Below are positions 27,504-36,060 of a stretch of DNA of 64,000 bases, piece by piece (within the stretch, counting starts at the first letter, position 1; every line of letters begins with the position of its first letter). A program made the position numbers and the translations under genes. This stretch comes from Lachnospiraceae bacterium (GTDB taxonomy: Bacteria > Bacillota > Clostridia > Lachnospirales > Lachnospiraceae), in NCBI GenBank assembly GCA_022845955.1, contig AP025576.1:2790001-2854000 (forward strand). Reading direction: 5' to 3'. The notes below the pieces were generated by a model, which saw only the letters and a list, made by a program, of their open reading frames with translations, had not been told where the DNA came from and made no database searches.

Positions 27504-30500
27504 GAGGAAAAGCATACATAAAGAATGCGAAAGGTATCCGGAGATTTGATAGGATATTTGCCGCACTTTTACTCACCGTTTCCCTTTTGCTGTCCGATAC
27601 AGGCACGTGTATGGCCGCGGATACGGCAGAAGCATCGCAGGCAACAGAAGGCGCAGAAATCATACAGATAGCCACGGCAGAGGATTTGACAGAGCTGGCG
27701 GAACAATGCCGGAACGACTGGTACAGCTATGGAAAAGTTTTTTCCATGGCGGCGGATATTGATGTAAAGGGGACCGGCTTCCAGGGAATTCCGTATTTTA
27801 ACGGCACGTGGGAAGGGAACGGATATAAAATCACAGGTTTTACCATTTCACGTAAGGGATCGGATTTCGGATTCTTCCGGTATCTGGGAAAAAACGCACG
27901 GATAGAAGATTTGACTGTGGAAGGCAGTATCCACATGGAAGGAAGCGGGGAAAATGTAGGCGGCCTTGTCGGAGTGAATTTCGGTTTGCTGTCAGGCTGC
28001 CGTTTCAATGGCGAGATATCTGCCGCAAAATCCGTTGGAGGGATTGCCGGATACAATAAGGCGGACGGAAGGATAGTGGGCTGCAGCGCTGCCGGAACGG
28101 TAACCGCAACCAACGGGACCGGCGGTATCTGCGGGGAAAACAAAGGGATTATCAAGGATTGTGTCAATGAGAGCACGGTAAACGGGGAGGATTTGAAAAC
28201 CACGCTGAATCTGGACGGCGTGGATTTGGGGGATTTGAATCTGACGCAGAATGTGGTTACCAGAAATGACAGCGGCGGTATTGCAGGCATTTCCTCCGGA
28301 ACCCTATCCGGGTGTACCAACCGGGGAAACGTGGGGTATGCCCATGTTGGCTATAATGTGGGGGGAATCGCAGGCAGACAGAGCGGAACCGTTATGGAAT
28401 GCACAAACGAAGGCAGCATCCTGGGAAGAAAGGATGCGGGAGGTATTGTGGGCCAGGCGGAGCCTTATATGGAATCGGAATATCTTTCGGATCGTCTGGA
28501 AAAGCTTCAGGATGATCTGGGGAGTATGAACAGCCTGGTAATCCAGATGTCCGATGCACTCAGCCAGACCTCCAGCGATGCGGGACAGTATGCCAAAGCC
28601 CTTCAGCAGCAGTATGAGGATACCATTGACAGTCTGAACCGGGAGGTAAATTCTCTCAGGGATACCCTTTCGGAGGATAAACAGCAGACCCGGGACTATC
28701 TTAACAGCATCAGCGATGCATTGGATAATATCGGCAGTCTGGGGAATGAAACGGTGCAGCGCATGGTGGACGGTGTGCGCAAGGACATGAATACGGCTGT
28801 CGATGCCGTAAACGACGCAGTAAATGATGTGAAGGATAAAATAGAAAACAGCAAACCCGGGGATACGGATGAAGGAGATTCCAACGCAGGTACGTCAGGG
28901 GGCGGAACGCAGAACGGCGGGTCACAGGATGACGGCACGCAGAGCGGCGGGACCGGAGACGGCGGGTCACAGGACGGATCCGGGGATCATTCCGGCGGAA
29001 GCGAAGGGGGCGGAACCGGAAACGCTGACGATGGGGATAAGAACGGAAATACCGGCGTCGGAGGAAACACCGGAGAAAGCGGCGGCAGCACCGCAGAAGG
29101 AAGCGGCAGCGGCACGGGAGAAAGTGGCAGCACCGCAGAAGGAAGCGGCAGCGGCACGGGAGAAAGTGGCAGCACCGCAGGAGGAAGCGGCAGCGGTACG
29201 GGAGAAGGTGGCAGCACCGCAGGAGGAAACAGCAGCGGCACAGAAGGAAACCATACGGAAAGCGGCGGCAGTGAGGGAAAGGATAACTCATCTAAGGCGG
29301 CAGACAGTGACGGAGCGTCCGTCGCAAGACAGATAAAAGGCGGGCAGGGGGATTCTGCACAGCACGGAGTATATCAGATAGATGCGGCGGATTTCCCTTA
29401 CAGGAACAGAAACGGCGAAACCCTGCTGAAAAATAGGTTGGAAGGTACCCTTATTGCCTGCGCCGATGTGACAGGTGCGCAGGAGGGAAACAAGACCGGT
29501 GCGGAAAGCGGAGCCGGGAGTGAGAACGGTACGGGAGCCGGGAGCGACAGCGGTGCGGGAAGCGGAACCGGGAGCGACAGCGATACAGGAAGCGGCGGCA
29601 GCACAGGGAAGGATGGGAATTCCGGCGGAACCGGAAAGCTTCCGGAAATAGACAAGGACAAGATAGAAGAAGGCCTGGATCATGCCAAGGATAAGCTGGA
29701 ACAGAAAAAAAACAGTATCAGCATGCCGGAAGCGGATCCGGAAATCAAAGAAAACCTGAACAAGATGAAGGAGGAGCTATCTTCCATATCAGGGAACATG
29801 AAAAATATGCAGAATACCTTATCGGACAGCGGGGATTCCGTTTCTGACGCGGCAGGGAATATATCCAATGAGCTGACGGATCAGAGCAAGCTCTCCGGGG
29901 ATACCATTGACAGCCTGACGGATTCCATCGACGGCGGGATCCAGAGCCTTACAAGCAGCATGAAGGGGCTTATGAATACCCAGCAGCACATTACGGATTC
30001 CGTGAGTTCGGATTTGAATATCCTTATGGGAAATGCAGACTCCCTTTTGGACGTATCTTCAGGAAATATCACAGAAAAAACGCGGGGAGTAATTTTCGGC
30101 TGTACCAACAACGGTTCTGTGGATGCAGATATCAATCCGGGCGGAATTGCCGGGACTATGAACGTGGAATATACTATTGATCCTGAGCTGGATCTGGACT
30201 TATCCAGGCTGACGGATGTGGCTGTGCGTTCCACAACCAACGATGTGATCATCCACTGCAGCAACTATGGAAAGATAACGGCGAAGAAAAATAACGGCGG
30301 CGGAATTGCCGGCAGTGAAGAACTGGGGCTGATCTATGACTGTGAAAACTATGGGGATATCCGTGCGGAAAGCGGAAAAAAGCTGGGCGGAATCGCGGGT
30401 ATCAGCACCAGCACTATCAGCAGAAGCTATTCCTTCTGTAAAGTAACAGGGGTGGATTACCTGGGCGGAATCTGCGGGGATGGCTATAATATCAGCGGCT

Positions 30501-31360
30501 GCGGATCCATGTGCACGCTGGAAAGCGACAAGGGAGAACGTGTGGGAAGCATTGCCGGGCATGTGGACGAAGAGGCGGAGATCGCATCCAATTTCTTTGT
30601 GTCCCGGGAGTGGGGAGGAATTGATAATATTAACTATTATGGAAAAGCGGAAGCCTGCACCTATGAAGAAATCATGCAGAAAGAGGATATGCCCCAAGGT
30701 TTTTCCACGGTAACGGTATCCTTTGAAAATGCAGGTGAGATCTGCAAAACCATGACGATTCCTTACGGAGGCACCATTCAGGAAGAAGATGTGCCCCGGA
30801 TTCCTGCACGGGATGGTTATTGGAAATGGGAAAAAGAGTTTCCGCTGCGCAGTGTGACGGAAAATATCACATTACAAGCGGTGGAGCAGCGTTGGACGCA
30901 AAGCCTTGCGTCCAGAGAGGAATCGGAAAGCGGCAAACCGTTGTTCCTGCTGGAAGGAAATTTCTATGAGGACACCGGGCTGGAGCTTACCGCATGTTCC
31001 CCGCCTTTAGAAGAAGAGGCTTGCGCCTATGCATATTCCTGGACATTGGAAAAGCGGCCGGAGAACCAGGATCAGACAGAGCTGACGGCCCATTTCCTGA
31101 TACCGGACAATGCGGACAGCGCACAGATATGGATCCTTTCCGATGGAAAATGGAAGGAAACCAAAACGCAGGCGGATGGAAGCTACGTGACCGCATCCAT
31201 TCCCCTTGGATCATCCTTTGCCGTATATGGGAAAACGGAAAGCAAAGCCGTTTACTATGCGGCAGGTGCGGCAGCAGTAGTGATTCTCCTTATTCTACTG
31301 ATTGCCAGAGCGGGAAGAAGAAAAAAGAATGGGAAAAAAGCGGCGGTAAAAGAAAAATAA
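27500..31360 (+). CDS. giant GLUG-repeat, coiled-coil surface protein coupled to the MMPL exporter
   Basis: 1286 residues. Order seen: signal peptide (about 1-38); GLUG-type repeats (about 100-320, e.g. VGGLVGVNFGLLSGC, VGGIAGYNKADGRIVGC); first coiled coil (about 330-455); Gly/Ser/Thr/Glu-rich linker with a 14-residue repeat (about 460-610); a second low-complexity stretch (about 660-715); second coiled coil (about 720-870); second GLUG block (about 870-1070); an InlB-like TVSFENAGEICKT region; C-terminal membrane helix (about 1250-1273) and a basic tail. No LPXTG sorting motif is visible, so anchoring is by the helix. It overlaps the MMPL gene by four bases. The domain order suggests a long outside stalk partnering the exporter; this is inference, and I know no named family for the whole protein. 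Confidence 0.75.
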   Translation: MRGKAYIKNAKGIRRFDRIFAALLLTVSLLLSDTGTCMAADTAEASQATEGAEIIQIATAEDLTELAEQCRNDWYSYGKVFSMAADIDVKGTGFQGIPYFNGTWEGNGYKITGFTISRKGSDFGFFRYLGKNARIEDLTVEGSIHMEGSGENVGGLVGVNFGLLSGCRFNGEISAAKSVGGIAGYNKADGRIVGCSAAGTVTATNGTGGICGENKGIIKDCVNESTVNGEDLKTTLNLDGVDLGDLNLTQNVVTRNDSGGIAGISSGTLSGCTNRGNVGYAHVGYNVGGIAGRQSGTVMECTNEGSILGRKDAGGIVGQAEPYMESEYLSDRLEKLQDDLGSMNSLVIQMSDALSQTSSDAGQYAKALQQQYEDTIDSLNREVNSLRDTLSEDKQQTRDYLNSISDALDNIGSLGNETVQRMVDGVRKDMNTAVDAVNDAVNDVKDKIENSKPGDTDEGDSNAGTSGGGTQNGGSQDDGTQSGGTGDGGSQDGSGDHSGGSEGGGTGNADDGDKNGNTGVGGNTGESGGSTAEGSGSGTGESGSTAEGSGSGTGESGSTAGGSGSGTGEGGSTAGGNSSGTEGNHTESGGSEGKDNSSKAADSDGASVARQIKGGQGDSAQHGVYQIDAADFPYRNRNGETLLKNRLEGTLIACADVTGAQEGNKTGAESGAGSENGTGAGSDSGAGSGTGSDSDTGSGGSTGKDGNSGGTGKLPEIDKDKIEEGLDHAKDKLEQKKNSISMPEADPEIKENLNKMKEELSSISGNMKNMQNTLSDSGDSVSDAAGNISNELTDQSKLSGDTIDSLTDSIDGGIQSLTSSMKGLMNTQQHITDSVSSDLNILMGNADSLLDVSSGNITEKTRGVIFGCTNNGSVDADINPGGIAGTMNVEYTIDPELDLDLSRLTDVAVRSTTNDVIIHCSNYGKITAKKNNGGGIAGSEELGLIYDCENYGDIRAESGKKLGGIAGISTSTISRSYSFCKVTGVDYLGGICGDGYNISGCGSMCTLESDKGERVGSIAGHVDEEAEIASNFFVSREWGGIDNINYYGKAEACTYEEIMQKEDMPQGFSTVTVSFENAGEICKTMTIPYGGTIQEEDVPRIPARDGYWKWEKEFPLRSVTENITLQAVEQRWTQSLASREESESGKPLFLLEGNFYEDTGLELTACSPPLEEEACAYAYSWTLEKRPENQDQTELTAHFLIPDNADSAQIWILSDGKWKETKTQADGSYVTASIPLGSSFAVYGKTESKAVYYAAGAAAVVILLILLIARAGRRKKNGKKAAVKEK
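29084..29251 (+). repeat. 42-bp tandem repeat in the surface-protein linker
   Basis: Four in-frame copies of a 14-codon unit (GSTAEGSGSGTGES; the last two diverged) at 29084, 29126, 29168 and 29210. The first two copies are identical or nearly so, so slipped-strand length change is plausible. Confidence 0.9.
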
Positions 31361-31376
31361 ATGCCGGCAGATGAGT

Positions 31377-31419
31377 AAAAAAGGCTGTGGAGCCCTCAGA
31401 GGGTTCTCGGCCTTTTTTT
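31377..31419 (+). terminator. terminator of the MMPL-surface protein operon
   Basis: AAAAAAGGC at 31377 pairs with GCCTTTTTTT ending at 31419; an inner CCCTC/GAGGG hairpin extends the stem. It is A-run flanked on the left and could work in both directions. Confidence 0.85.
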
Positions 31420-31462
31420 CGGTAAAAAGATGGAAAACCTGGTATATGGCCAGGGCTCTTGC

Positions 31463-31496
31463 TGCAGTTTGCGCATTCGGAATTGCAGCTTGCGCA
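31463..31496 (+). promoter_or_regulatory. LytTR operator: two 13-bp direct repeats, 21 bp apart
   Basis: TGCAGTTTGCGCA (31463-31475) and TGCAGCTTGCGCA (31484-31496) match at 12 of 13 positions with starts exactly 21 bp apart, two helical turns. LytTR regulators typically bind such paired direct repeats. The downstream copy ends eight bases before the -35 of the LytTR gene's own promoter, an activator position. Confidence 0.75.
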
Positions 31497-31504
31497 CGGC
31501 GGTC

Positions 31505-31532
31505 TTGCAGGAATGAAAGGGTCTGTTATAAT
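31505..31532 (+). promoter_or_regulatory. promoter of the first LytTR operon
   Basis: TTGCAG, 16-bp spacer, TATAAT preceded by TGT (extended -10). It sits just after the paired direct repeats. Confidence 0.75.
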
Positions 31533-31557
31533 CATAGAGTAGCCGGCAGAAAAGCGA

Positions 31558-31587
31558 GTAACGGTCCGGGCTTAGCGGAACCGTTAC
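31558..31587. repeat. dispersed 30-bp palindrome, copy E
   Basis: Ends GTAACGGT and AACCGTTAC, 30 bases in total, with a diverged centre. It lies in the leader of the LytTR operon, between promoter and start codon, so it would form a hairpin in that mRNA. Confidence 0.75.
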
Positions 31588-31609
31588 AGGATATAAAGGT
31601 AGAAACAGT

Positions 31610-32059
31610 ATGAAAATCAACCAGTTCCGGGAACCCGGGCTTAAAGAAGATTATATGGACGTCCATTACCGGGAATATAACGAGGAAATCAGAAGGATCC
31701 TGGCATCTGCGGAAAGCGGGAATGCTCTTCTGGGAAAACAGGAGGGAGTGCAGGTCTATCTGGTTCCTGAGGAAATCTATTATTTTGAAACCGTGGATCG
31801 GAAATGTTTTGCCTGCCTGAAGGAGGATGTCTACCAGGTGGAACTGAGCATCCAGTCCGCAGCGGAACGGTTCGGGGCTTCGGGTTTTGTGCGTATCAGC
31901 AAATCAGCGGCAGTGAATGTCTACAAGGTACGTCAGCTGACGGCGGATGTAAACATGCGCATGCAGCTGCTATTGGACAATGGGGAAAAACTGGTGTTGA
32001 ACCGGGCATATAAAAATGATTTCCTGCAATTCATCAATGAAAGGAGAATGCGGAAATGA
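31610..32059 (+). CDS. LytTR-domain DNA-binding regulator, stand-alone
   Basis: 149 residues without a receiver domain. The C-terminal 100 residues are a LytTR domain (YYFETVDRKCFACLKEDVYQVE, then FVRISKSAAVNVYKVRQL and a final NRAYKNDFLQFI), which inserts loops in successive major grooves. The N-terminal 45 residues are charged. Stand-alone LytTR proteins paired with a small membrane protein form LytTR regulatory systems, in which the membrane partner holds the regulator inactive. The next gene overlaps by four bases and encodes such a membrane protein. Upstream direct repeats suggest autoregulation. Confidence 0.88.
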   Translation: MKINQFREPGLKEDYMDVHYREYNEEIRRILASAESGNALLGKQEGVQVYLVPEEIYYFETVDRKCFACLKEDVYQVELSIQSAAERFGASGFVRISKSAAVNVYKVRQLTADVNMRMQLLLDNGEKLVLNRAYKNDFLQFINERRMRK

Positions 32060-32496
32060 AACTAATAAACAAAAGTAACTTTTTTTCCACTGTTTGTGAG
32101 GTATATGCCCTGCTATCTATCGGAAAGATTGTCCTGGAGGCGGTTACACAAGGCAAATGGGGAAACGATCAGATGAATTTTATCCTGATGTTTGTGATTT
32201 CCCTGGGCGCCACCTTTGTGCTGTCCCAGTATTACAGGCTGGTAAGATTTCCTCTGACACTGGTGATCCTGGGACAATATCTGGTGATTCTGGGAGCGCT
32301 TATGCTTTTCTTATGGGTATACAGCCGCTTCGGTATTTTGGGAAGGCATGCCTACAGAGATATGTTTATATCTTTTACCATTCCGTATATCCTCCTGGCA
32401 GGCGGGTATTATCTGAATCTGTTTAAGGAAATAAAAAAGGCAAATGTAATTCTGGAAGAACTATGGAGGGAAAACAATGAAAGCGATGATAACTGA
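32056..32496 (+). CDS. four-helix membrane partner of the LytTR regulator (DUF3021/DUF6608-like)
   Basis: 146 residues with four hydrophobic segments (about 10-28, 40-58, 65-88, 105-125) and short charged ends. Size, topology and position right after a stand-alone LytTR gene fit the membrane inhibitor proteins of LytTR regulatory systems; I cannot decide between the DUF3021 and DUF6608 labels. Its ATG overlaps the LytTR stop (ATGA), with AGGAG inside the end of that gene, so the two are made in fixed ratio. It overlaps the next gene by 20 bases. Confidence 0.65.
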   Translation: MKLINKSNFFSTVCEVYALLSIGKIVLEAVTQGKWGNDQMNFILMFVISLGATFVLSQYYRLVRFPLTLVILGQYLVILGALMLFLWVYSRFGILGRHAYRDMFISFTIPYILLAGGYYLNLFKEIKKANVILEELWRENNESDDN

Positions 32497-33163
32497 CAGA
32501 AAAAAAGGATGGCTCATAATGGGGCTGGGACTGGATGCTTTTGCGGGACTTGGTCTGGAGGTGCTGCTGGCCTTCTGGCTGGAGCCTATGCTGTATGGCG
32601 TACCTATGGAACAATGGAATACCTGGCAGTCGGTGCTGCACTGGATTATAACCTGTTTGCTCTGGGGGCTGGCAGCGGCATATCTGCTGCGCACGGCGGA
32701 TAAAAAATACGGGCTGAAGCTGTTAAGCCCGGAATCCGGCGGCAATACCCTCCGTTCGGTAAAGCTGTGGCAATGGGGACTGGTGGCAGCCGGCGGCGCC
32801 TGTAAAATCATGACTTCCGTCATAAGCTGGGGAGGCTTTAAAGTATATCTGGAATGGAAAAGCCACGGAACGCTTATGTTTCTTTTCCAGTATATATATT
32901 ATTTATTTGAAGCCGTTCTTTTTACTTTAATCCTGGTATTTGCCCAGATTGCCTTTGAAACCTGGTTTAAGAATAAAAAAATTCCTTACGGCGGCATTAT
33001 CCTGGGGCTGACCTGGGGGCTTGCCCATGCCTTTACCAAAGGGAGTATCCTCATAGGACTGGAAGGGGTGGTGGTAGGGCTTCTGTTCGGTTCCCTGTAT
33101 TTATTGCTGAACCGGAACCTGAAAGGGACTTATTGTTTATTGTTCCTTCTGTTTGTGCTGTAA
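32477..33163 (+). CDS. polytopic membrane protein, CPBP-like with incomplete active site
   Basis: 228 residues with about six or seven membrane segments. The part GLTWGLAHAFTKGS followed by GLEGVVVGLLFGSLYLLLN resembles motifs 2 and 3 of CPBP (Abi) intramembrane glutamic proteases, which include a conserved His after an aromatic residue. The expected motif 1 Glu-Glu-x-x-x-Arg is not present; only a single Glu in LFEAVLF is at about that place. It may be a non-catalytic relative. It is the third gene of the LytTR operon and overlaps the second by 20 bases; GGAGGG precedes the ATG. A role as target or sensor of the system is inference. Confidence 0.6.
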   Translation: MKAMITDRKKGWLIMGLGLDAFAGLGLEVLLAFWLEPMLYGVPMEQWNTWQSVLHWIITCLLWGLAAAYLLRTADKKYGLKLLSPESGGNTLRSVKLWQWGLVAAGGACKIMTSVISWGGFKVYLEWKSHGTLMFLFQYIYYLFEAVLFTLILVFAQIAFETWFKNKKIPYGGIILGLTWGLAHAFTKGSILIGLEGVVVGLLFGSLYLLLNRNLKGTYCLLFLLFVL

Positions 33164-33206
33164 TGCGGTAACGCTTCCGGCGTGCCTGCACTTGTGTATA
33201 TTTGGC

Positions 33207-33250
33207 GTTATAATTCACGGCCCCCGTGCCCGCCGCCCGTGAATTATAAC
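33207..33250. repeat. perfect 14-bp inverted repeat with GC-rich loop
   Basis: GTTATAATTCACGG (33207-33220) and its exact complement (33237-33250) flank a 16-base C/G-rich loop. TTTGGCG occurs on both outer sides. No T-run follows. Its sequence is unrelated to the 30-bp palindrome family; it may be a second small dispersed element. Confidence 0.75.
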
Positions 33251-33316
33251 TATTTGGCGCAGTCTGAGAAAAAGTATGGATTTCCACTGGAATTTGTATA
33301 GAAAATCTGATAAAGT

Positions 33317-33346
33317 ATAACGGTTCAGACAGGTCTGAACCGTTAC
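33317..33346. repeat. dispersed 30-bp palindrome, copy D
   Basis: Identical to copy A except for its first base (A instead of G). It lies 55 bases before the rRNA methyltransferase gene. Confidence 0.9.
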
Positions 33347-33401
33347 GATAAAGTTCCATTCGAGTAACCGATCAGGAAAACATACAAAGGAAAGGGATGA
33401 A

Positions 33402-34805
33402 ATGATGCTTCCGGAGAAGTTTATAATACGAATGCAGGAAATGCTCGGAGGAGAATACGGAGCCTTTGAGGAAGCTCTGAAGGAAGGCAGATACCAGGGG
33501 CTGCGGGTGAATACCCTTAAGGCGGATGTACAGGATTTCCGGGAGAGGGCGCCTTTTGTTCTGTCCCCGGTTCCGTGGACGAAAACCGGTTTTTATTATG
33601 AGGCGGCACAACAGCCGGGAAAGCATCCATTACATGAAGCGGGGGTTTATTATATTCAGGAACCCAGCGCCATGGCCCCGGCGGAACTGGCCGGTGCGCG
33701 GCCGGGAGAGAGGATTCTGGATCTATGCGCCGCCCCGGGAGGGAAAAGCACCCAGCTGGCGGCGGCTATGAAAGGACAGGGGATCCTCGTCTGCAATGAA
33801 ATTCATCCCGCCAGGGCCAAAATCCTGTCGGAAAATATAGAACGTATGGGAATCCGGAATGCGGTGGTGACCAATGAGACGCCGGAAAGGCTGGCGGAGC
33901 GGTTTGCCGGCTTCTTCGATAAAATCTTGGTGGATGCTCCCTGCTCAGGAGAAGGGATGTTCCGGAAAAATGAAGAAGCCTGTGAGGAATGGAGCCCTGA
34001 GAACGTGGAAATGTGCGCCGCAAGGCAGGATACCATCCTGGACAGCGCCGGGCAGATGCTGCGCAGCGGGGGTCTGCTGGTGTATTCCACCTGTACCTTT
34101 GCCCCGCAGGAAAATGAAGGGACGATCAGCCGTTTCCTGAAACGCTGCCCGTCTTTTTCCGTGGAGACGCCTGCTGCGGTGCCGGAGGGCTTTTCCTATG
34201 GACGGCCGGACTGGATCCCGGAGCCTGCTCCTGGAATAGAAGGAACCATGAGGCTGTGGCCCCATAAGCTGAAGGGAGAAGGTCATTTTCTGGCTGTCCT
34301 CAGAAAAGAAGGGCAGCTTACAGACATTTCCTCTTTTCCTGTCCGAAAAGACGGAAACCGGGGGATCCCGGAAAAGGACTGCGGCGAATTTCCTGCATTT
34401 GCGGCCCGGTTTTTAAAGGACTGGCAGGGCGGTACCTATGTTGTCTTTGGGGATCAGCTCTATTTGCTGCCTGTTGGAATGCCGTCCCTGCAGGGAGTAA
34501 AGGTGCTGCGCCCGGGCCTGCATCTGGGAACGTTGAAAAAGAACCGGTTTGAGCCATCCCACGCACTGGCGCTGGCGCTGAAGCCGCAGGAATCCTGTCT
34601 GTGTGCGGAACTGCTTTCCGGGGAAGAAGGCAGGGATTACGGGCCGGCCCGCGCCTGGATCAACGGGGAAACTTTTCCTTGCGCCGGCGAAAAGGGCTGG
34701 TATCTGATTACGGCGGACGGCTACAGCATCGGCTGGGGCAAGCTGGCCGGCGGAATGATGAAAAACCACTATCCCAAGGGGCTTCGGAAGAACTGGAAGC
34801 AGTAG
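33402..34805 (+). CDS. rsmF: RsmF-type rRNA cytosine-C5 methyltransferase
   Basis: 467 residues. The RsmB/NOP-type SAM methyltransferase core spans about 5-310: SAM-binding LDLCAAPGGKSTQLA, catalytic-site DAPCSGEGMFRK and YSTCTFAPQENEG with the two conserved cysteines. The C-terminal 150 residues form the RsmF/YebU PUA-like RNA-binding end (NWKQ terminus). It methylates C5 of cytosines in 16S rRNA (RsmF) or a similar target. GGGATGAAATG gives a moderate ribosome site, and the gene stands alone. Confidence 0.88.
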   Translation: MMLPEKFIIRMQEMLGGEYGAFEEALKEGRYQGLRVNTLKADVQDFRERAPFVLSPVPWTKTGFYYEAAQQPGKHPLHEAGVYYIQEPSAMAPAELAGARPGERILDLCAAPGGKSTQLAAAMKGQGILVCNEIHPARAKILSENIERMGIRNAVVTNETPERLAERFAGFFDKILVDAPCSGEGMFRKNEEACEEWSPENVEMCAARQDTILDSAGQMLRSGGLLVYSTCTFAPQENEGTISRFLKRCPSFSVETPAAVPEGFSYGRPDWIPEPAPGIEGTMRLWPHKLKGEGHFLAVLRKEGQLTDISSFPVRKDGNRGIPEKDCGEFPAFAARFLKDWQGGTYVVFGDQLYLLPVGMPSLQGVKVLRPGLHLGTLKKNRFEPSHALALALKPQESCLCAELLSGEEGRDYGPARAWINGETFPCAGEKGWYLITADGYSIGWGKLAGGMMKNHYPKGLRKNWKQ

Positions 34806-35081
34806 TCCCTGGAAAAACGCAATATAGCTTTTTTATGCATGGGACAGTCCGGGAAAACGCAGCTTATGCTGACGGAACGGATTGTCCTTTTTTGTAAGGA
34901 AAAACAGGGTATCATCATCTGCCAGAGGAGTAAGAAGAAAACCAACCGTATCCTTCGGGGTAAATTCCAAAACGGCATGTTTCATGCCCGACAGGAAAGG
35001 GTATCCAGGATTTCCCGGAAGGGCATTCCGTCTTTGCAGAAAATATCATGACAGATCAGGGAAGCTTCTCCCGGTGTCCGT
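34806..35081. other. intergenic region without a supported gene
   Basis: This separates rsmF from the convergent second LytTR operon. Short open frames exist on both strands (70 residues or fewer) but none has a ribosome site plus recognisable sequence. On the minus strand fragments such as RFGIYPEGYGWFSSY might be the remains of a gene; I could not identify it. Confidence 0.4.
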
Positions 35082-35534
35082 TCAGCTTTTCTCTTCCTGT
35101 TCCATTTCTTTTAACCGCTGATTCCACTTTTTTGCCTCGTTTTTGTTATAAAGATAAAAAGCCGTCCATATTGCCACAAAGCTCAGGATACCAATGACGA
35201 CAAAGGATACCAGGTTCCAGCTCAGCTGTCCGGGAATCCATTCCAGATAAAAGGCGGTCAGAAAATAAATTCCCATTCCAACCGTGAAATGAATAACGAT
35301 CTGCAGGCCGTGGGAGAGCTTTTCCAGCGTATAAACGATACTTGTGCTTCCGCAGGCAATTCCTACGATAATGGACCCTGCGGCATGTCTGGGAAACTGA
35401 TTCACAATCGGATCCAGATAGGCGCGCCCGCCCAGGAAATAACCGATGAGACAGGTTAGCACGAAGAACGTGCAGCCCCAGGAAATACCCCAATACAGAT
35501 ATTTCAATAGTTTCATGATCGTTTTTTTCTTCAT
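35082..35534 (-). CDS. DUF3021-family membrane partner of the second LytTR regulator
   Basis: 150 residues with four membrane helices (about 10-35, 45-68, 80-100, 105-130) and a charged C-terminal tail (NEAKKWNQRLKEMEQEEKS). The pattern matches DUF3021, the usual companion of stand-alone LytTR regulators. It starts two bases after the LytTR stop; GGGGG upstream favours the ATG at 35534 over an overlapping GTG at 35540. Expected role: membrane inhibitor or sensor controlling the LytTR protein. Confidence 0.8.
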   Translation of the reverse strand: MKKKTIMKLLKYLYWGISWGCTFFVLTCLIGYFLGGRAYLDPIVNQFPRHAAGSIIVGIACGSTSIVYTLEKLSHGLQIVIHFTVGMGIYFLTAFYLEWIPGQLSWNLVSFVVIGILSFVAIWTAFYLYNKNEAKKWNQRLKEMEQEEKS

Positions 35535-35536
35535 TA

Positions 35537-35980
35537 TCACACCCCCAGACGTTCTTTGAATTGCTGCCGATAGCTCCTGGTTATCACTTCTTCCACACCG
35601 TTTTTCATCACCAGCTCCATCGTGCCGTTAAAGGAGGCTTCCACATGGCTGATACGCCTGATATTGACAAGGGCGGATTTGGAGATTCTGACAAAGCTGC
35701 TTCCCAGAAGCTTTTCCAGCTCATATAATGGCTTGCTGAGAAGAAACCGTTTTTTCTGCCGGTCGTAAAGAACCAGCTCCCGGCCCTCCGTGCGGATGAT
35801 TTCTATGGTATCCGGTTCCAGGATATAGGTTTTCCCGTCCCGCTGGGCGGAAAAGATGGTTTCTTCGCACTCTTTTTCCAGGAGAGCCACTGCAGCCTGC
35901 AGGGAGGGGGTCAGCCTGGCAATGTGCAGAACCGCATATGGATCCTTGCGGCCCGGTTCGATCTGGATTTCCACGCGCAT
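35537..35980 (-). CDS. second stand-alone LytTR regulator
   Basis: 147 residues. The N-terminal part (about 1-50) carries MRVEIQIEPGRKDPYAVLHIARLTPSLQAAVALLE and is followed by a LytTR domain (DTIEIIRTEGRELVLY, then FVRISKSALVNIRRISHVEAS and ITRSYRQQFKERL). AGGAGGT six bases before the ATG at 35980 fixes the start; a longer frame upstream lacks such a site. It is followed at once by a DUF3021 membrane gene, so this is a second complete LytTR regulatory pair, pointing toward the first one across rsmF. It resembles the regulator at 31610 but is not a recent duplicate. Confidence 0.9.
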   Translation of the reverse strand: MRVEIQIEPGRKDPYAVLHIARLTPSLQAAVALLEKECEETIFSAQRDGKTYILEPDTIEIIRTEGRELVLYDRQKKRFLLSKPLYELEKLLGSSFVRISKSALVNIRRISHVEASFNGTMELVMKNGVEEVITRSYRQQFKERLGV

Positions 35981-36060
35981 TCGGGTTACCTCCTGTGGAT
36001 GTATTCTATAGGTACGGACCAGCCAGCCTTCTTTGTCCATGGGCAGGCTGAACTGTAATT

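Noticed and set aside
34839..35051. Possible 70-codon gene after rsmF
   Set aside because: No ribosome site and no recognisable sequence; it reads through the intergenic gap between convergent operons.
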